DNA of 64,000 nt from an uncultured Robinsoniella sp. (GCA_900540475.1 UQGG01000031.1:23221-87220); one strand, 5' to 3'; shown: positions 53,252 to 61,342, counted from the stretch's first letter. The notes: generated by a model not told the origin, from the sequence alone. Translations and numbers: made by a program.

Positions 53252-55573
53252 ATGGGTAAAATTATGAACAGAGAAGTTGGCCATATTACAAGAGTTGTAC
53301 TTACCCCGGATGGAAAGCTAAGAGAACCGGGAATGACAATTGTGAGCAAGAAAGATTATGAAACAGTAGTGCTGGATCAAAATGCTAGAGAAGATGTGGC
53401 ATTTATCCGAGACGGCGCCACAGTTCTTACACAAAAAGAGTTTGCATTTAAAGACCGGGAAATTTTCCAGTATGTAATCGAAGGCAAAAAGGCAAAGATT
53501 ATTACCAGGAAGACTATTGACGGAGAGCGTTCCTTTATCGAGAATGCAGCCAGTGTCAAAACGGGAGATGCATTTTCCGGAATGCTCAAATTCGGGATTG
53601 ACGAAGAGGAAGCTATCTACGGATTAGGACAGCAGGAACAGGGGAAATATAATTACCGCAAAGTTAAGGAATATCTCTATCAGAATAACATGCAGATTCC
53701 CATGCCTGTTTTTCTGTCTTCAAAGGGGTATGGGGTTCTTTTGGATGCGGACTGTCTTATGACATATGAAGAAAAAGACAATATTATTACCCTGAATTTT
53801 GATGCGGTTGATCAGATGGCTTATTACGTAATTACCGGAGAAAATTTTGACGATCTGATAGCAGGAATCCGGGAACTTACCGGAACAGCGGTTATGCTTC
53901 CACGCTGGGCATTTGGTTATATACAGTCCAGGGAACGCTATATCACACAAAAAGATATTCTGGATACCAGGGAGGAATTTGAAAAGCGTAATATTCCGGT
54001 ATCCTGTCTTGTCTTAGACTGGAAGTCCTGGGCAGAAGGAGAATGGGGAAATAAATTCGTTGATAAAGAACGATTTCCCGATTTAAAAGAAATGACAGAT
54101 AAACTCCACGAAAAAGATACCGCTTTTATGATATCTATTTGGCCGAATATGAATAAAGGCTGTGATAACAATCAGGAAATGCTGGATGCAGGCAAACTAT
54201 TGGCAAATCTCTCCACTTATGATGCTTTTGATCCTGAAGCAAGAGATCTGTACTGGAAGCAATGTGAGAAAGAATTGTTTAAAAACGGAGCAGATGCATG
54301 GTGGTGTGATTCTACAGAACCTTTCACTCCCGACTGGAACGGTTTGGAAAAGAGAGCGGAGGAGGAGCGTTATGAGCTTGCCAGAGAAAATCTCACAAGA
54401 TATTTTGATGCCAGAAAAGCAAATAACTATGCGCTTGTGCATGCAAAAGGAATCTATGAACATCAAAGAGCGGCAAGTAATCAAAAACGGGTTGCAAACC
54501 TGACACGTTCCGGTTCGCTGTCTATACAGCAGTATGGTACAATTCTATGGTCCGGAGACATCATGGCAACCTGGGATGTTTTCCGAAATCAGATTGCAGA
54601 AGGATTAAGCATGTGTATGTCAGGAATTCCTTACTGGACCCTGGATATCGGAGCATTTTTTGCAGGATCCACCCAGGGATTCAGACGTTTCTGCAATGTA
54701 GAAGAAGGAGAAGCGCCCTGGTTCTGGCACGGACTTTTTGAAAAAGGCACGGATGATTTTGGCTATCGTGAATTGTATACCAGGTGGCTGCAGTTTGGAG
54801 CCTTTCTTCCCGTTATGCGTTCTCACGGAACAGATACCTATCGGGAACCATGGTATTTTGGAGAACAGGGAACAAAATATTATGATACGATTGTGGATTA
54901 TATCAAGCTGCGATATGAAATGCTGCCTTATACATATTCCCTGGCACATAAGGTAGAAGCAGAGGGCTATACAATGCTGCGCAGTCTGATGTTTGACTTT
55001 GATAAGGACAGGAATGTACAGAAAATATCCAATGAATTTATGTATGGCCCATCTTATCTGGTCTGCCCGGTAACCCAGGCAATGGAATATGGCCCGGAAA
55101 ATACAAAGCTGGATGGAAAAACAACCTGGAATGTTTACCTGCCGGAGGGAAGCTGCTGGTATCACCAGAAATCCAAAGAAGTATTGAACGGCGGACAGAA
55201 TATAGAAGTGGAGGCCCCCATAAACTGGCAGCCGGTATTTATAAAAGCCGGGTCCATTCTGCCGTTAAGTAAAAAATGCGCAAAGGATGGCGTGGCAGAT
55301 ACAATAGAAGTATATGAAGGATGCAATGGCAGCTTTGACTATTATCTGGACAATGGTGTGGATTATCAATACGAAGAAGGAAACTATGCATTGATTACGA
55401 TAAGCTATCAAGATGAGGAAAAATGCGTAATTTTGGAAGAGGCAGAAGGAAATTATTCTTATCCACAGGAGTTTGAAGTGAAGTTATTTAGAAGAGACGG
55501 TGAAATATTGGTAAGACAGGTATGCTATGATGGAAAACGGATAAGTATAGATTTTCATAATCTGATACGTTAA
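53252..55573 (+). CDS. GH31 alpha-xylosidase/alpha-glucosidase family enzyme
   Basis: 773 residues, cytoplasmic. N-terminal beta-sandwich (to about 215), barrel with VSCLVLDWKSW, nucleophile Asp353 in WWCDSTEPFTPDW, acid Asp436 in ILWSGDIMATWD and GIPYWTLDIGAFF, then two C-terminal beta domains. GH31 enzymes remove alpha-linked xylose, glucose or galactose; the operon makes alpha-xylosidase attractive but the sequence alone does not settle it. No good ribosome site precedes ATG 53252 (or in-frame ATG 53264), so the exact start is unsure. The palindrome upstream may have disturbed its original leader. Confidence 0.9.
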   Translation: MGKIMNREVGHITRVVLTPDGKLREPGMTIVSKKDYETVVLDQNAREDVAFIRDGATVLTQKEFAFKDREIFQYVIEGKKAKIITRKTIDGERSFIENAASVKTGDAFSGMLKFGIDEEEAIYGLGQQEQGKYNYRKVKEYLYQNNMQIPMPVFLSSKGYGVLLDADCLMTYEEKDNIITLNFDAVDQMAYYVITGENFDDLIAGIRELTGTAVMLPRWAFGYIQSRERYITQKDILDTREEFEKRNIPVSCLVLDWKSWAEGEWGNKFVDKERFPDLKEMTDKLHEKDTAFMISIWPNMNKGCDNNQEMLDAGKLLANLSTYDAFDPEARDLYWKQCEKELFKNGADAWWCDSTEPFTPDWNGLEKRAEEERYELARENLTRYFDARKANNYALVHAKGIYEHQRAASNQKRVANLTRSGSLSIQQYGTILWSGDIMATWDVFRNQIAEGLSMCMSGIPYWTLDIGAFFAGSTQGFRRFCNVEEGEAPWFWHGLFEKGTDDFGYRELYTRWLQFGAFLPVMRSHGTDTYREPWYFGEQGTKYYDTIVDYIKLRYEMLPYTYSLAHKVEAEGYTMLRSLMFDFDKDRNVQKISNEFMYGPSYLVCPVTQAMEYGPENTKLDGKTTWNVYLPEGSCWYHQKSKEVLNGGQNIEVEAPINWQPVFIKAGSILPLSKKCAKDGVADTIEVYEGCNGSFDYYLDNGVDYQYEEGNYALITISYQDEEKCVILEEAEGNYSYPQEFEVKLFRRDGEILVRQVCYDGKRISIDFHNLIR

Positions 55574-55581
55574 TGTTTGAT

Positions 55582-55706
55582 TTGACTTTTTTTGCATCTG
55601 ATGGTATTATATGCGTAGAAAAGGAATAACCGCTCGGGTTAGGCAGTTTTCCTCTAGTTGAGTGAAACTACCCTGTTCTCGTAAAACAGGGTAGTTTTTA
55701 TTTTTT
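55582..55706 (+). ncRNA. Antitoxin RNA, copy D (promoter and RNA)
   Basis: Promoter TTGACT (55582-55587), 17-bp spacer, extended -10 TGGTATTAT (hexamer 55605-55610). The RNA starts near 55617 with GGAATAACCG (55623-55632). It ends at a 13-bp terminator AAACTACCCTGTT / AACAGGGTAGTTT (55665-55697) plus T run, overlapping the end of toxin D. The arm AACTACCCTGT (55666-55676) repeats directly at 55818-55828 in the toxin leader, so pairing of 11 bp is possible. This terminator may also end the GH operon, which has none of its own that I can see. Confidence 0.82.
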
Positions 55707-55784
55707 CTTGTCTATATAGCCAAGGAGTGTCAATAAAAATCCGCCAAATAGTAACATCAAAGTTAATACCTGGTATGTAGTCAT
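55698..55784 (-). CDS. Small holin-like membrane toxin, type I TA, copy D
   Basis: A 28-residue peptide starting MTTYQVLTLMLLFGGFLLTL and ending GYIDKKK, closely like copy C. Ribosome site AGGGGGTGG lies upstream. One hydrophobic helix and a basic tail. It is convergent with the antisense RNA at 55582-55706 and with the end of the glycan operon. Toxin role inferred from family and layout. Confidence 0.8.
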   Translation of the reverse strand: MTTYQVLTLMLLFGGFLLTLLGYIDKKK

Positions 55785-55847
55785 AGCACCACCCCCTATC
55801 ATTTAAATTAGGAGGTCAACTACCCTGTAACGGTTATTCCTAAAAAC

Positions 55848-55876
55848 AGTATATCATTCACAATATGAAATGTCCA
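55848..55876 (-). promoter_or_regulatory. Promoter of toxin D
   Basis: On the minus strand TGGACA (55871-55876), a 17-bp spacer, and extended -10 TGATATACT (hexamer 55848-55853). The leader begins GGAATAACCG (55831-55840), the same first bases as the antitoxin RNA. Confidence 0.8.
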
Positions 55877-55960
55877 ATAAAAAAATAAAATATAATAAAT
55901 CATATATAAGGTGTAATAAAAACAATAAGTGACTAACGGCGCATTCTGCTATCATAAATA

Positions 55961-57769
55961 TTATTTAATATCCTCCGGCAATACCGCTGGTATATAAAAT
56001 GCAATGCGAAATCCGCAGCCGTCACTGCCCGCCTGTGGGAGGAGACAGGAGTCTTCGCCAAATACTAATTTTAAACGTGTATTGACATTAGAGAGGGCGA
56101 AACCATTATCTTCGTTGCGTTTCATAACCGGCTGGCTGAGTTTTTCTTTTAATAACTCCAGTTCCTCCTGTGTTATGGATGATCCGTTATCTTCCACAGC
56201 CAGTTCTAACATGTCTTTTGTATCTCTCGTAACGGAGGTGACCGTTATGGTCAGCATATTGTCATCCCGATCCAGAACCAGCCCATGAACAAAATAGTTT
56301 TCGATCAGGGGCTGAAGGGTATTCTTAGGAATGCCATAGATCTTCAGTGCATTATCTATAATAAATTCATATTCAAAATTACCAAACCGGTACATATATA
56401 GGTTAATCAGATTCTCACAGAGATTCAGTTCTTCACCGATGGAGACATAGAGATTTCGGCGGGTCTGGTTTCGATACATTTTGGAGAGCAGCAGCAGCAT
56501 CTGGGAGGCATCGTTATAAAGCCCCTTAACGATCTGAACCCGTATCTGTTCCAGGGCATTGTAGAGAAAATGCGGGTTGATACTGGTCTGCATTGCATAA
56601 AGTTCCGCTTTTTTCTGGGAAATTTCATAAACATATGCTTTCTCTACATTTCGCTGCAGCTCGTCGCACATTTTATTGAAACTTACGGTAATCTGTTTAA
56701 ATTCATCATTACTGTCAGGCAGAGGCAGGCGGTAATCCAGATTATTCTGTCCCACGCGGCTCATGCCAGCCTGTATGGTTTTAATTTTTCTGTTGGAAAT
56801 CCGCATCGTAATCACATAAAGCGAAATGGATGCCAGGCAGATCACAAGTGCCAGAATAGCAAGGATCACCAGGGTAAAGCTTCCGGTAACGGCTGAACGG
56901 GGCAGCTGGTAATTGGTATAAAAATCATACTTTCCATTAAAAATAGAGGAATAGAAAAAACTGGTATCGTTTTTCTTATACTCTGCAACAGGCAGTTGGA
57001 CAATATTGGTCGTGCCGGGATGTTCTGAGTGCAGAAGCAAATTGGAAGAATCCAGGTATTCCCCATCAGAAGTATAGATGATGTTGTTTTTTAAGTCGGT
57101 GATGGAAAAAAGTCCGCTTTCATCCAGATGTGCATCGGCAATTGCATTGGTAAATTCAGCAGTAGAGTACAATATAATCATCTGGCCTAATGTGACCAGA
57201 TTTTTATTGGAGTAATCAAATATTGTGCTGCTCAGTCCATAGACATGTTCTGCGGGCTTATCGTAGTTGCTGCTCAGATCATCGATCTGGGAATCCGAGA
57301 GGATTTGCAGATCGTAGGAGGTGATTGCCGGCGCTGTGCCGTCAAACTGCAGCGGAACCAGGGTATCATAACTGACATTATACTGATAAAGCTTTCCGGA
57401 ATTGGTAATCAGCAGGATGCCGCGGCAGAACTGGTCATAGCGGCAGATCTCAGACAGCATACGGATTACCGATTGGGATGTATTGTAATCATTATCATAA
57501 TCTTTCTGATAGAGGCTGCAAAGTGCCTGATACCGGGAAGTGCTTGAAAATACGGGAGAAAGAGTATTGGCAAAAGAGTTTTGTTTGGTCGTTAGAATGG
57601 AGGATAGATTGTTTACCGCAATATCATAGTTCTTTAAATATTCCGATTTTTCCTGATCCCGAATTAAAAAACTGCATAAAGACAGAAGCACAGCCGTAAT
57701 GGTGCAGACTGCGGTAATACAAATTAACATCATTTTAGAATAATATCCGCTTGTAATTTTTTTCAGCAT
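55961..57769 (-). CDS. Orphan YesM-type sensor histidine kinase
   Basis: 602 residues. TM at about 13-35, a large extracellular sensor (36-290), TM at about 295-322, HAMP, His_kinase with phospho-acceptor His400 in QTSINPHFLYNALEQI, and ATPase with PLIENYFVHGL and DNGSSI; the G2 region reads NEDNGFALSNVN. No regulator gene adjoins it. It is divergent from a binding-protein gene, so the two may form a sensing pair. The orphan YesN-like regulator at 31578-33098 is a candidate partner. Confidence 0.92.
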   Translation of the reverse strand: MLKKITSGYYSKMMLICITAVCTITAVLLSLCSFLIRDQEKSEYLKNYDIAVNNLSSILTTKQNSFANTLSPVFSSTSRYQALCSLYQKDYDNDYNTSQSVIRMLSEICRYDQFCRGILLITNSGKLYQYNVSYDTLVPLQFDGTAPAITSYDLQILSDSQIDDLSSNYDKPAEHVYGLSSTIFDYSNKNLVTLGQMIILYSTAEFTNAIADAHLDESGLFSITDLKNNIIYTSDGEYLDSSNLLLHSEHPGTTNIVQLPVAEYKKNDTSFFYSSIFNGKYDFYTNYQLPRSAVTGSFTLVILAILALVICLASISLYVITMRISNRKIKTIQAGMSRVGQNNLDYRLPLPDSNDEFKQITVSFNKMCDELQRNVEKAYVYEISQKKAELYAMQTSINPHFLYNALEQIRVQIVKGLYNDASQMLLLLSKMYRNQTRRNLYVSIGEELNLCENLINLYMYRFGNFEYEFIIDNALKIYGIPKNTLQPLIENYFVHGLVLDRDDNMLTITVTSVTRDTKDMLELAVEDNGSSITQEELELLKEKLSQPVMKRNEDNGFALSNVNTRLKLVFGEDSCLLPQAGSDGCGFRIAFYIPAVLPEDIK

Positions 57770-57789
57770 GAAAGCTCCTTGAAGATTGT

Positions 57790-57855
57790 TCTATGAAAAT
57801 TCAGCAACTCACCATACAAGTGAGTCTATGAAAATTCAGACGAATCTGATATACT
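57790..57855 (+). promoter_or_regulatory. Divergent control region with 15-bp direct repeats
   Basis: TCTATGAAAATTCAG occurs at 57790-57804 and 57825-57839, 35 bp apart. Between them ACTCAC / GTGAGT (57807-57825) forms an inverted repeat. An extended -10 TGATATACT (hexamer 57850-57855) for the binding-protein gene follows, and the second repeat covers the poor -35. This is the layout of a promoter switched on by an AraC-type activator such as YesN (inference). Confidence 0.65.
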
Positions 57856-57927
57856 GAAATTATAACAGCCGACAGAATAAAAAGCAAGAAAACAGGCGAA
57901 AAGTAAGGGATTTAAAGAGGATACAAA

Positions 57928-59709
57928 ATGATAAAAATCATATTTAAAACATTGAAACCGGATAAAATGCGAAAAGCTGTAATGTGGTTTCTGGTGATGG
58001 GCGCCTGTCTGATGATGACCGGCATCTTGACAGGATGCAATCCATCTTCTGATGGGTCAGTATCCGGAAAAACAGAAGAAAACAGTGATGAAACCATATT
58101 GACTGCATTTGTACAGCAGTCAGTAGCTTCTGATGATGGAATCTGGGAAGGCTGGGGGGCACAGAAGCTTTATGATGATACCGGTATTAAGGTGGATTTC
58201 TATGCCAGCGGTAATGAGGTAGAGCAGAAATTAAAGCAATACATGGCAGCTGGGAATTTACCCGATATCATTGGGTTTCGGGATTTGGATGAGGCGCAGC
58301 TTCTGATGGATGCGGATTTATTGCTGCCTCTGGAAGAATATGAGGAGCTTCTGCCGTCCATATTTCGTACAGAAGAGTATCAGAGTGCCATAGCATATAC
58401 CATGGAAAATACCAGTAATGGAACAGGAAAACTGTTCTTCATGCCCACTTCCATCGGACCGGTTTCCTATAATGCGTATAACTGGGTGCCGCTTCTGCAA
58501 TGGGATGCTTATAAAAAGGCGGGTGCGCCCAAATTAAATACCCTGGAAGATTATCTGGATGTAGTAGAAAAAATGGTTGCAGCAAAGCCGGTTACGGAAT
58601 CTGGTGAGAAAGTGTATGGATTTTCCCTGTTTTCTGACTGGGACAAATATTCGGCACTGGAGATTGCATCCTTATCCTATTTTTACGGGATCGATTCCGA
58701 ATATGTGTCCACATTGATGGAAACCAATATTCTTACAAAAGAGACGAATTCCATTTTAAGAGAAGACAGCTTTTATAAACGTGCATTAAAATTTTATTTT
58801 GAAGCCAATCAGAGGGGGCTTCTGGATCCGGATTCCGCTACACAGAGTTATAGCAATCTGGAGAAGAAATACAGCGATGGAAGAGTCATGTTTTCCTGGT
58901 TTTCCTGGTTATGGGGAAATTATAACAACGTATCTTCCGGCCATGTGAATAATAAGGAAAAACCGGATGGGTATGCAAATGTTCTGGCATCAGATATGAA
59001 AATATACGAAGCGCCGGATCAGGTAATTGGACGTAACTGGTATTTTGCCATAAGCAAAAATTGCAAAAATGTAAAAAAAGCATGTGAGTTCTTAAACTGG
59101 CTTTATAACCCGGAAGTGGAACAATATCTGTATAACGGACCGGAAGGCGGCGTCTGGGAACGCAAGCCGGATGGTGAGCCGTATGTAACAGATAAGGGCT
59201 GGGATGTGATCAATGAGAAAAACGAAGATCTCATGCCGGCAGAAGGCGGCGGCTCCTTTCAAAATGGGGTTTATCACTTCAATGGATTAGGGTTACAGGC
59301 GTCTACACTGATGGATGACGGATATACCATCAGTTACCGCTACTGGCCGTCCAGTCTGAATGCAGATGAAACCCTAATGCAGAAAGAGGTAAATGAGATG
59401 CTGGGAAAGGATGTTCTGGCGGAATATCTCTATGAAAACGATATGGTGGCGAAATCTACCATAGCAGTTAATATGATACCTCCTGTATCCGATGTTATGG
59501 AGAATAAAATTGCGGAAATCGGAGAGGTAGTGCGCGGTGATTCCTGGGATCTGGTTTACGCAAAGGATGAGGATACATTTGAAGAACTTTGGAAGAATAT
59601 GGTGAAGAAGGCGAAGGATCTGGGGATGGATGATGTGGAGCTATATTATAAAAAGGCATGGAAAGATGCTCTGAAGAAAGCGGCTGAGTTTGAGAATACA
59701 GAAGAATAG
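57928..59709 (+). CDS. Orphan extracellular sugar-binding lipoprotein, LplA-like
   Basis: 593 residues. The N-terminus has a basic 20-residue lead, a hydrophobic core and lipobox LTGC near residue 37, then a binding fold of the large LplA type (FMPTSIGPVSYNAYNW in the hinge). No permease gene adjoins. It could share the permeases at 36387-38230 or serve as an extracellular sensor part for the divergent YesM kinase. RBS AAAGAGGATACAAA. Confidence 0.9.
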   Translation: MIKIIFKTLKPDKMRKAVMWFLVMGACLMMTGILTGCNPSSDGSVSGKTEENSDETILTAFVQQSVASDDGIWEGWGAQKLYDDTGIKVDFYASGNEVEQKLKQYMAAGNLPDIIGFRDLDEAQLLMDADLLLPLEEYEELLPSIFRTEEYQSAIAYTMENTSNGTGKLFFMPTSIGPVSYNAYNWVPLLQWDAYKKAGAPKLNTLEDYLDVVEKMVAAKPVTESGEKVYGFSLFSDWDKYSALEIASLSYFYGIDSEYVSTLMETNILTKETNSILREDSFYKRALKFYFEANQRGLLDPDSATQSYSNLEKKYSDGRVMFSWFSWLWGNYNNVSSGHVNNKEKPDGYANVLASDMKIYEAPDQVIGRNWYFAISKNCKNVKKACEFLNWLYNPEVEQYLYNGPEGGVWERKPDGEPYVTDKGWDVINEKNEDLMPAEGGGSFQNGVYHFNGLGLQASTLMDDGYTISYRYWPSSLNADETLMQKEVNEMLGKDVLAEYLYENDMVAKSTIAVNMIPPVSDVMENKIAEIGEVVRGDSWDLVYAKDEDTFEELWKNMVKKAKDLGMDDVELYYKKAWKDALKKAAEFENTEE

Positions 59710-59889
59710 AAACTGACAATAGAGAAAGAGAATAAAAACTGAGAATAGAGGCCGATGATAGAGAATGAGGATAAAAACTGAGAATAGAGTCTGATGATAG
59801 AGAAAGAGAATAAAAACTGAGAATAGAGTCTGATGATAGAGAATGAGAGTAAAAACTGAGAATAGCGGCTGAGAATAGAGAAGTAATTG
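59710..59889 (+). repeat. 39-bp tandem repeat array
   Basis: Units start AAAAACTGAGAATAGAG at 59734, 59773, 59812 and 59851, with a shortened unit before and after. The array is rich in A and G. As 39 is a multiple of 3, it is open on the minus strand and mimics a 13-residue hydrophobic repeat protein, which I do not believe. Confidence 0.85.
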
Positions 59890-59890
59890 T

Positions 59891-59938
59891 AAAAATAGGA
59901 TTGAAAAGGAAATAGTCCCTTCAATCCTATTTTTATTT
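59891..59938. terminator. Bidirectional terminator
   Basis: Perfect 15-bp stem AAAAATAGGATTGAA / TTCAATCCTATTTTT with T run, between the convergent binding-protein and LacI genes. Confidence 0.92.
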
Positions 59939-59990
59939 ATATGTTTAAATACCCAGTCATTTTTAATCACTCATCTAAAATTGGAAATGA

Positions 59991-60989
59991 CTAAAACCGA
60001 ATATCCGTTGTTCCACGCTCCACGATTTCCCCGGTAATTATCGCCTTGGAGGGAACTTTCTTACCTGAGAGAACCTGCATAAGCATTGAAACTGCATTGA
60101 TGCAGGAAAACTCCAGCCGGTTATCCAGGGTAGTCAGTTCCGGTTCACAGCAGATTCCCATCTTGGAATTGTTATAACCGGTTATGCATACCTCTTCCGG
60201 GATCCGGCGTCCGAGACTTTGCTCGTATTTTAAAACACTGATTGCCATATCATCATCAGAGGTAATAAAGGCATCGTGTTCTTCAAAGGTACGGTCTGAA
60301 AGCAGGAAATCTCTGGTGGACAGGATATCGCTGTTATGGCAGAGATTTCTGGCATCTGCTATGCCAAAGTCTTTACAGGCTTTTAAATATCCGTTCAACT
60401 TCTGACGGCCGCTGTAGGAGAGAGAGCGGTATAGATAACAGGGAGATTTTCTTCCGCTTTCCAGAAGCTTTGTTGTTAACTGGCAGATCGCCTGAGTGTC
60501 ATCACAGAGTGAACAGTAGATGTTGTCTCCCTGCAGATAGCCGTTTACAATGATCAGAGGGGCCGATTTTGCCGCGTCCAGAAGATATTTATTCTGTTTG
60601 GTGTTTTTTTCAATATAACTGGAACCAGCCAGAATGATCGCATCTACCCGCTTTGAAAGAAGCAGATTCAGATATTTTTCTTTTATTTCCTGATCGTAAC
60701 CGGTACAGCAGAGAATAGAATCATAATCGTGTCTGCGCAATTCCCGTTCAAGAAAATAAATGGCATTAGCCAAAAAGCTGTCGGAAGAATCCGCACATAA
60801 AATGCCGATGGTATTCATTGTATTCAAACCAAGTCCCCTTGCGAAAATATTAGGGGTATATCCTGTTTCCTCTATGACGGACAACACCTTGTCCCTTGTT
60901 TTATCACTTACATTTCCGCTTCCGTTTAATACTCTGGAAACAGTGGCGATGGATACGCCTGCCTTTTCTGAGATGTCATAAATATTCAT
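59991..60989 (-). CDS. LacI-family transcriptional regulator
   Basis: 332 residues. N-terminal HTH NIYDISEKAGVSIATVSRVL with hinge PNIFARGLG, then a periplasmic-binding-like sensor (about 60-330: NTIGILCADSSDSF, DAFITSDDDMAISVL, ICITGYNNS-like CITGYNNSKMG). It should bind sugar and DNA. It is divergent from two URO-D genes; matching operators lie in its own leader (61016-61027) and at the URO-D start site (61329-61342). Confidence 0.94.
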   Translation of the reverse strand: MNIYDISEKAGVSIATVSRVLNGSGNVSDKTRDKVLSVIEETGYTPNIFARGLGLNTMNTIGILCADSSDSFLANAIYFLERELRRHDYDSILCCTGYDQEIKEKYLNLLLSKRVDAIILAGSSYIEKNTKQNKYLLDAAKSAPLIIVNGYLQGDNIYCSLCDDTQAICQLTTKLLESGRKSPCYLYRSLSYSGRQKLNGYLKACKDFGIADARNLCHNSDILSTRDFLLSDRTFEEHDAFITSDDDMAISVLKYEQSLGRRIPEEVCITGYNNSKMGICCEPELTTLDNRLEFSCINAVSMLMQVLSGKKVPSKAIITGEIVERGTTDIRF

Positions 60990-61015
60990 AACGCATCTGC
61001 CCTTTCTTTTGTAGA

Positions 61016-61070
61016 GTAAGGTCTTACATCATTAATAAAATATTATAATGCCTGATAAGTTAAAATGCAA
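61016..61070 (-). promoter_or_regulatory. lacI-like promoter and leader operator
   Basis: On the minus strand TTGCAT (61065-61070), a 17-bp spacer, TATAAT (61042-61047). GTAAGGTCTTAC (61016-61027) lies just downstream of the start and shares both arms (GTAAG / CTTAC) with the operator at 61329-61342. It suggests self-repression by roadblock. Confidence 0.65.
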
Positions 61071-61099
61071 TGAAAATCGGTCATCGTTATCTGTATACT

Positions 61100-61215
61100 A
61101 TCTGAAATCTCCTTCGGGGAGAAGCAGATGCCATGCAGCCATTGCTTTATTGGCTCCGATGCCGTGAAGCGCAGTCAACCGGGGAGTGCACCGCACGGTC
61201 TGATCAGTAATGAAA
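61100..61215. other. GC-rich hairpin-forming spacer
   Basis: Contains TCTCC-TTCG-GGGAGA within ATCTG ... CAGAT, plus GTGC/GCAC and other short pairings. It is unlike the AT-rich sequence on both sides. No coding frame or known riboswitch is recognised. Confidence 0.4.
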
Positions 61216-61296
61216 GGTAACCGAAGAGAAAGCTTCACATAATTTTATAATTTCTCAAGAAAACTGTAAAAATTCAACATTCATGGTGCTGTTCCA

Positions 61297-61342
61297 TTGA
61301 CAAAAGGAGAAAAAAAATATAGGATCGTTGTAAGCGCTTACA
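61297..61342 (+). promoter_or_regulatory. URO-D operon promoter and LacI/CcpA-type operator
   Basis: TTGACA at 61297-61302, a 17-bp spacer, and TAGGAT at 61320-61325. The perfect palindrome TGTAAGCGCTTACA (61329-61342) sits on the start point. It fits both a LacI-family operator and the cre consensus, so the neighbouring regulator, CcpA, or both could bind. Confidence 0.75.

Noticed and set aside
52886..53267. Small frames in the 165-bp palindrome
   Set aside because: Both strands give similar frames because the DNA is palindromic. No ribosome site fits.
59710..59889. Tandem array as a CRISPR
   Set aside because: The units abut without unique spacers and there are no cas genes in the window.
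59641..59970. Minus-strand frame of about 109 codons with 13-residue hydrophobic repeats
   Set aside because: It is the translation of the 39-bp DNA repeat, open because 39 is a multiple of 3. No ribosome site, low-complexity composition.
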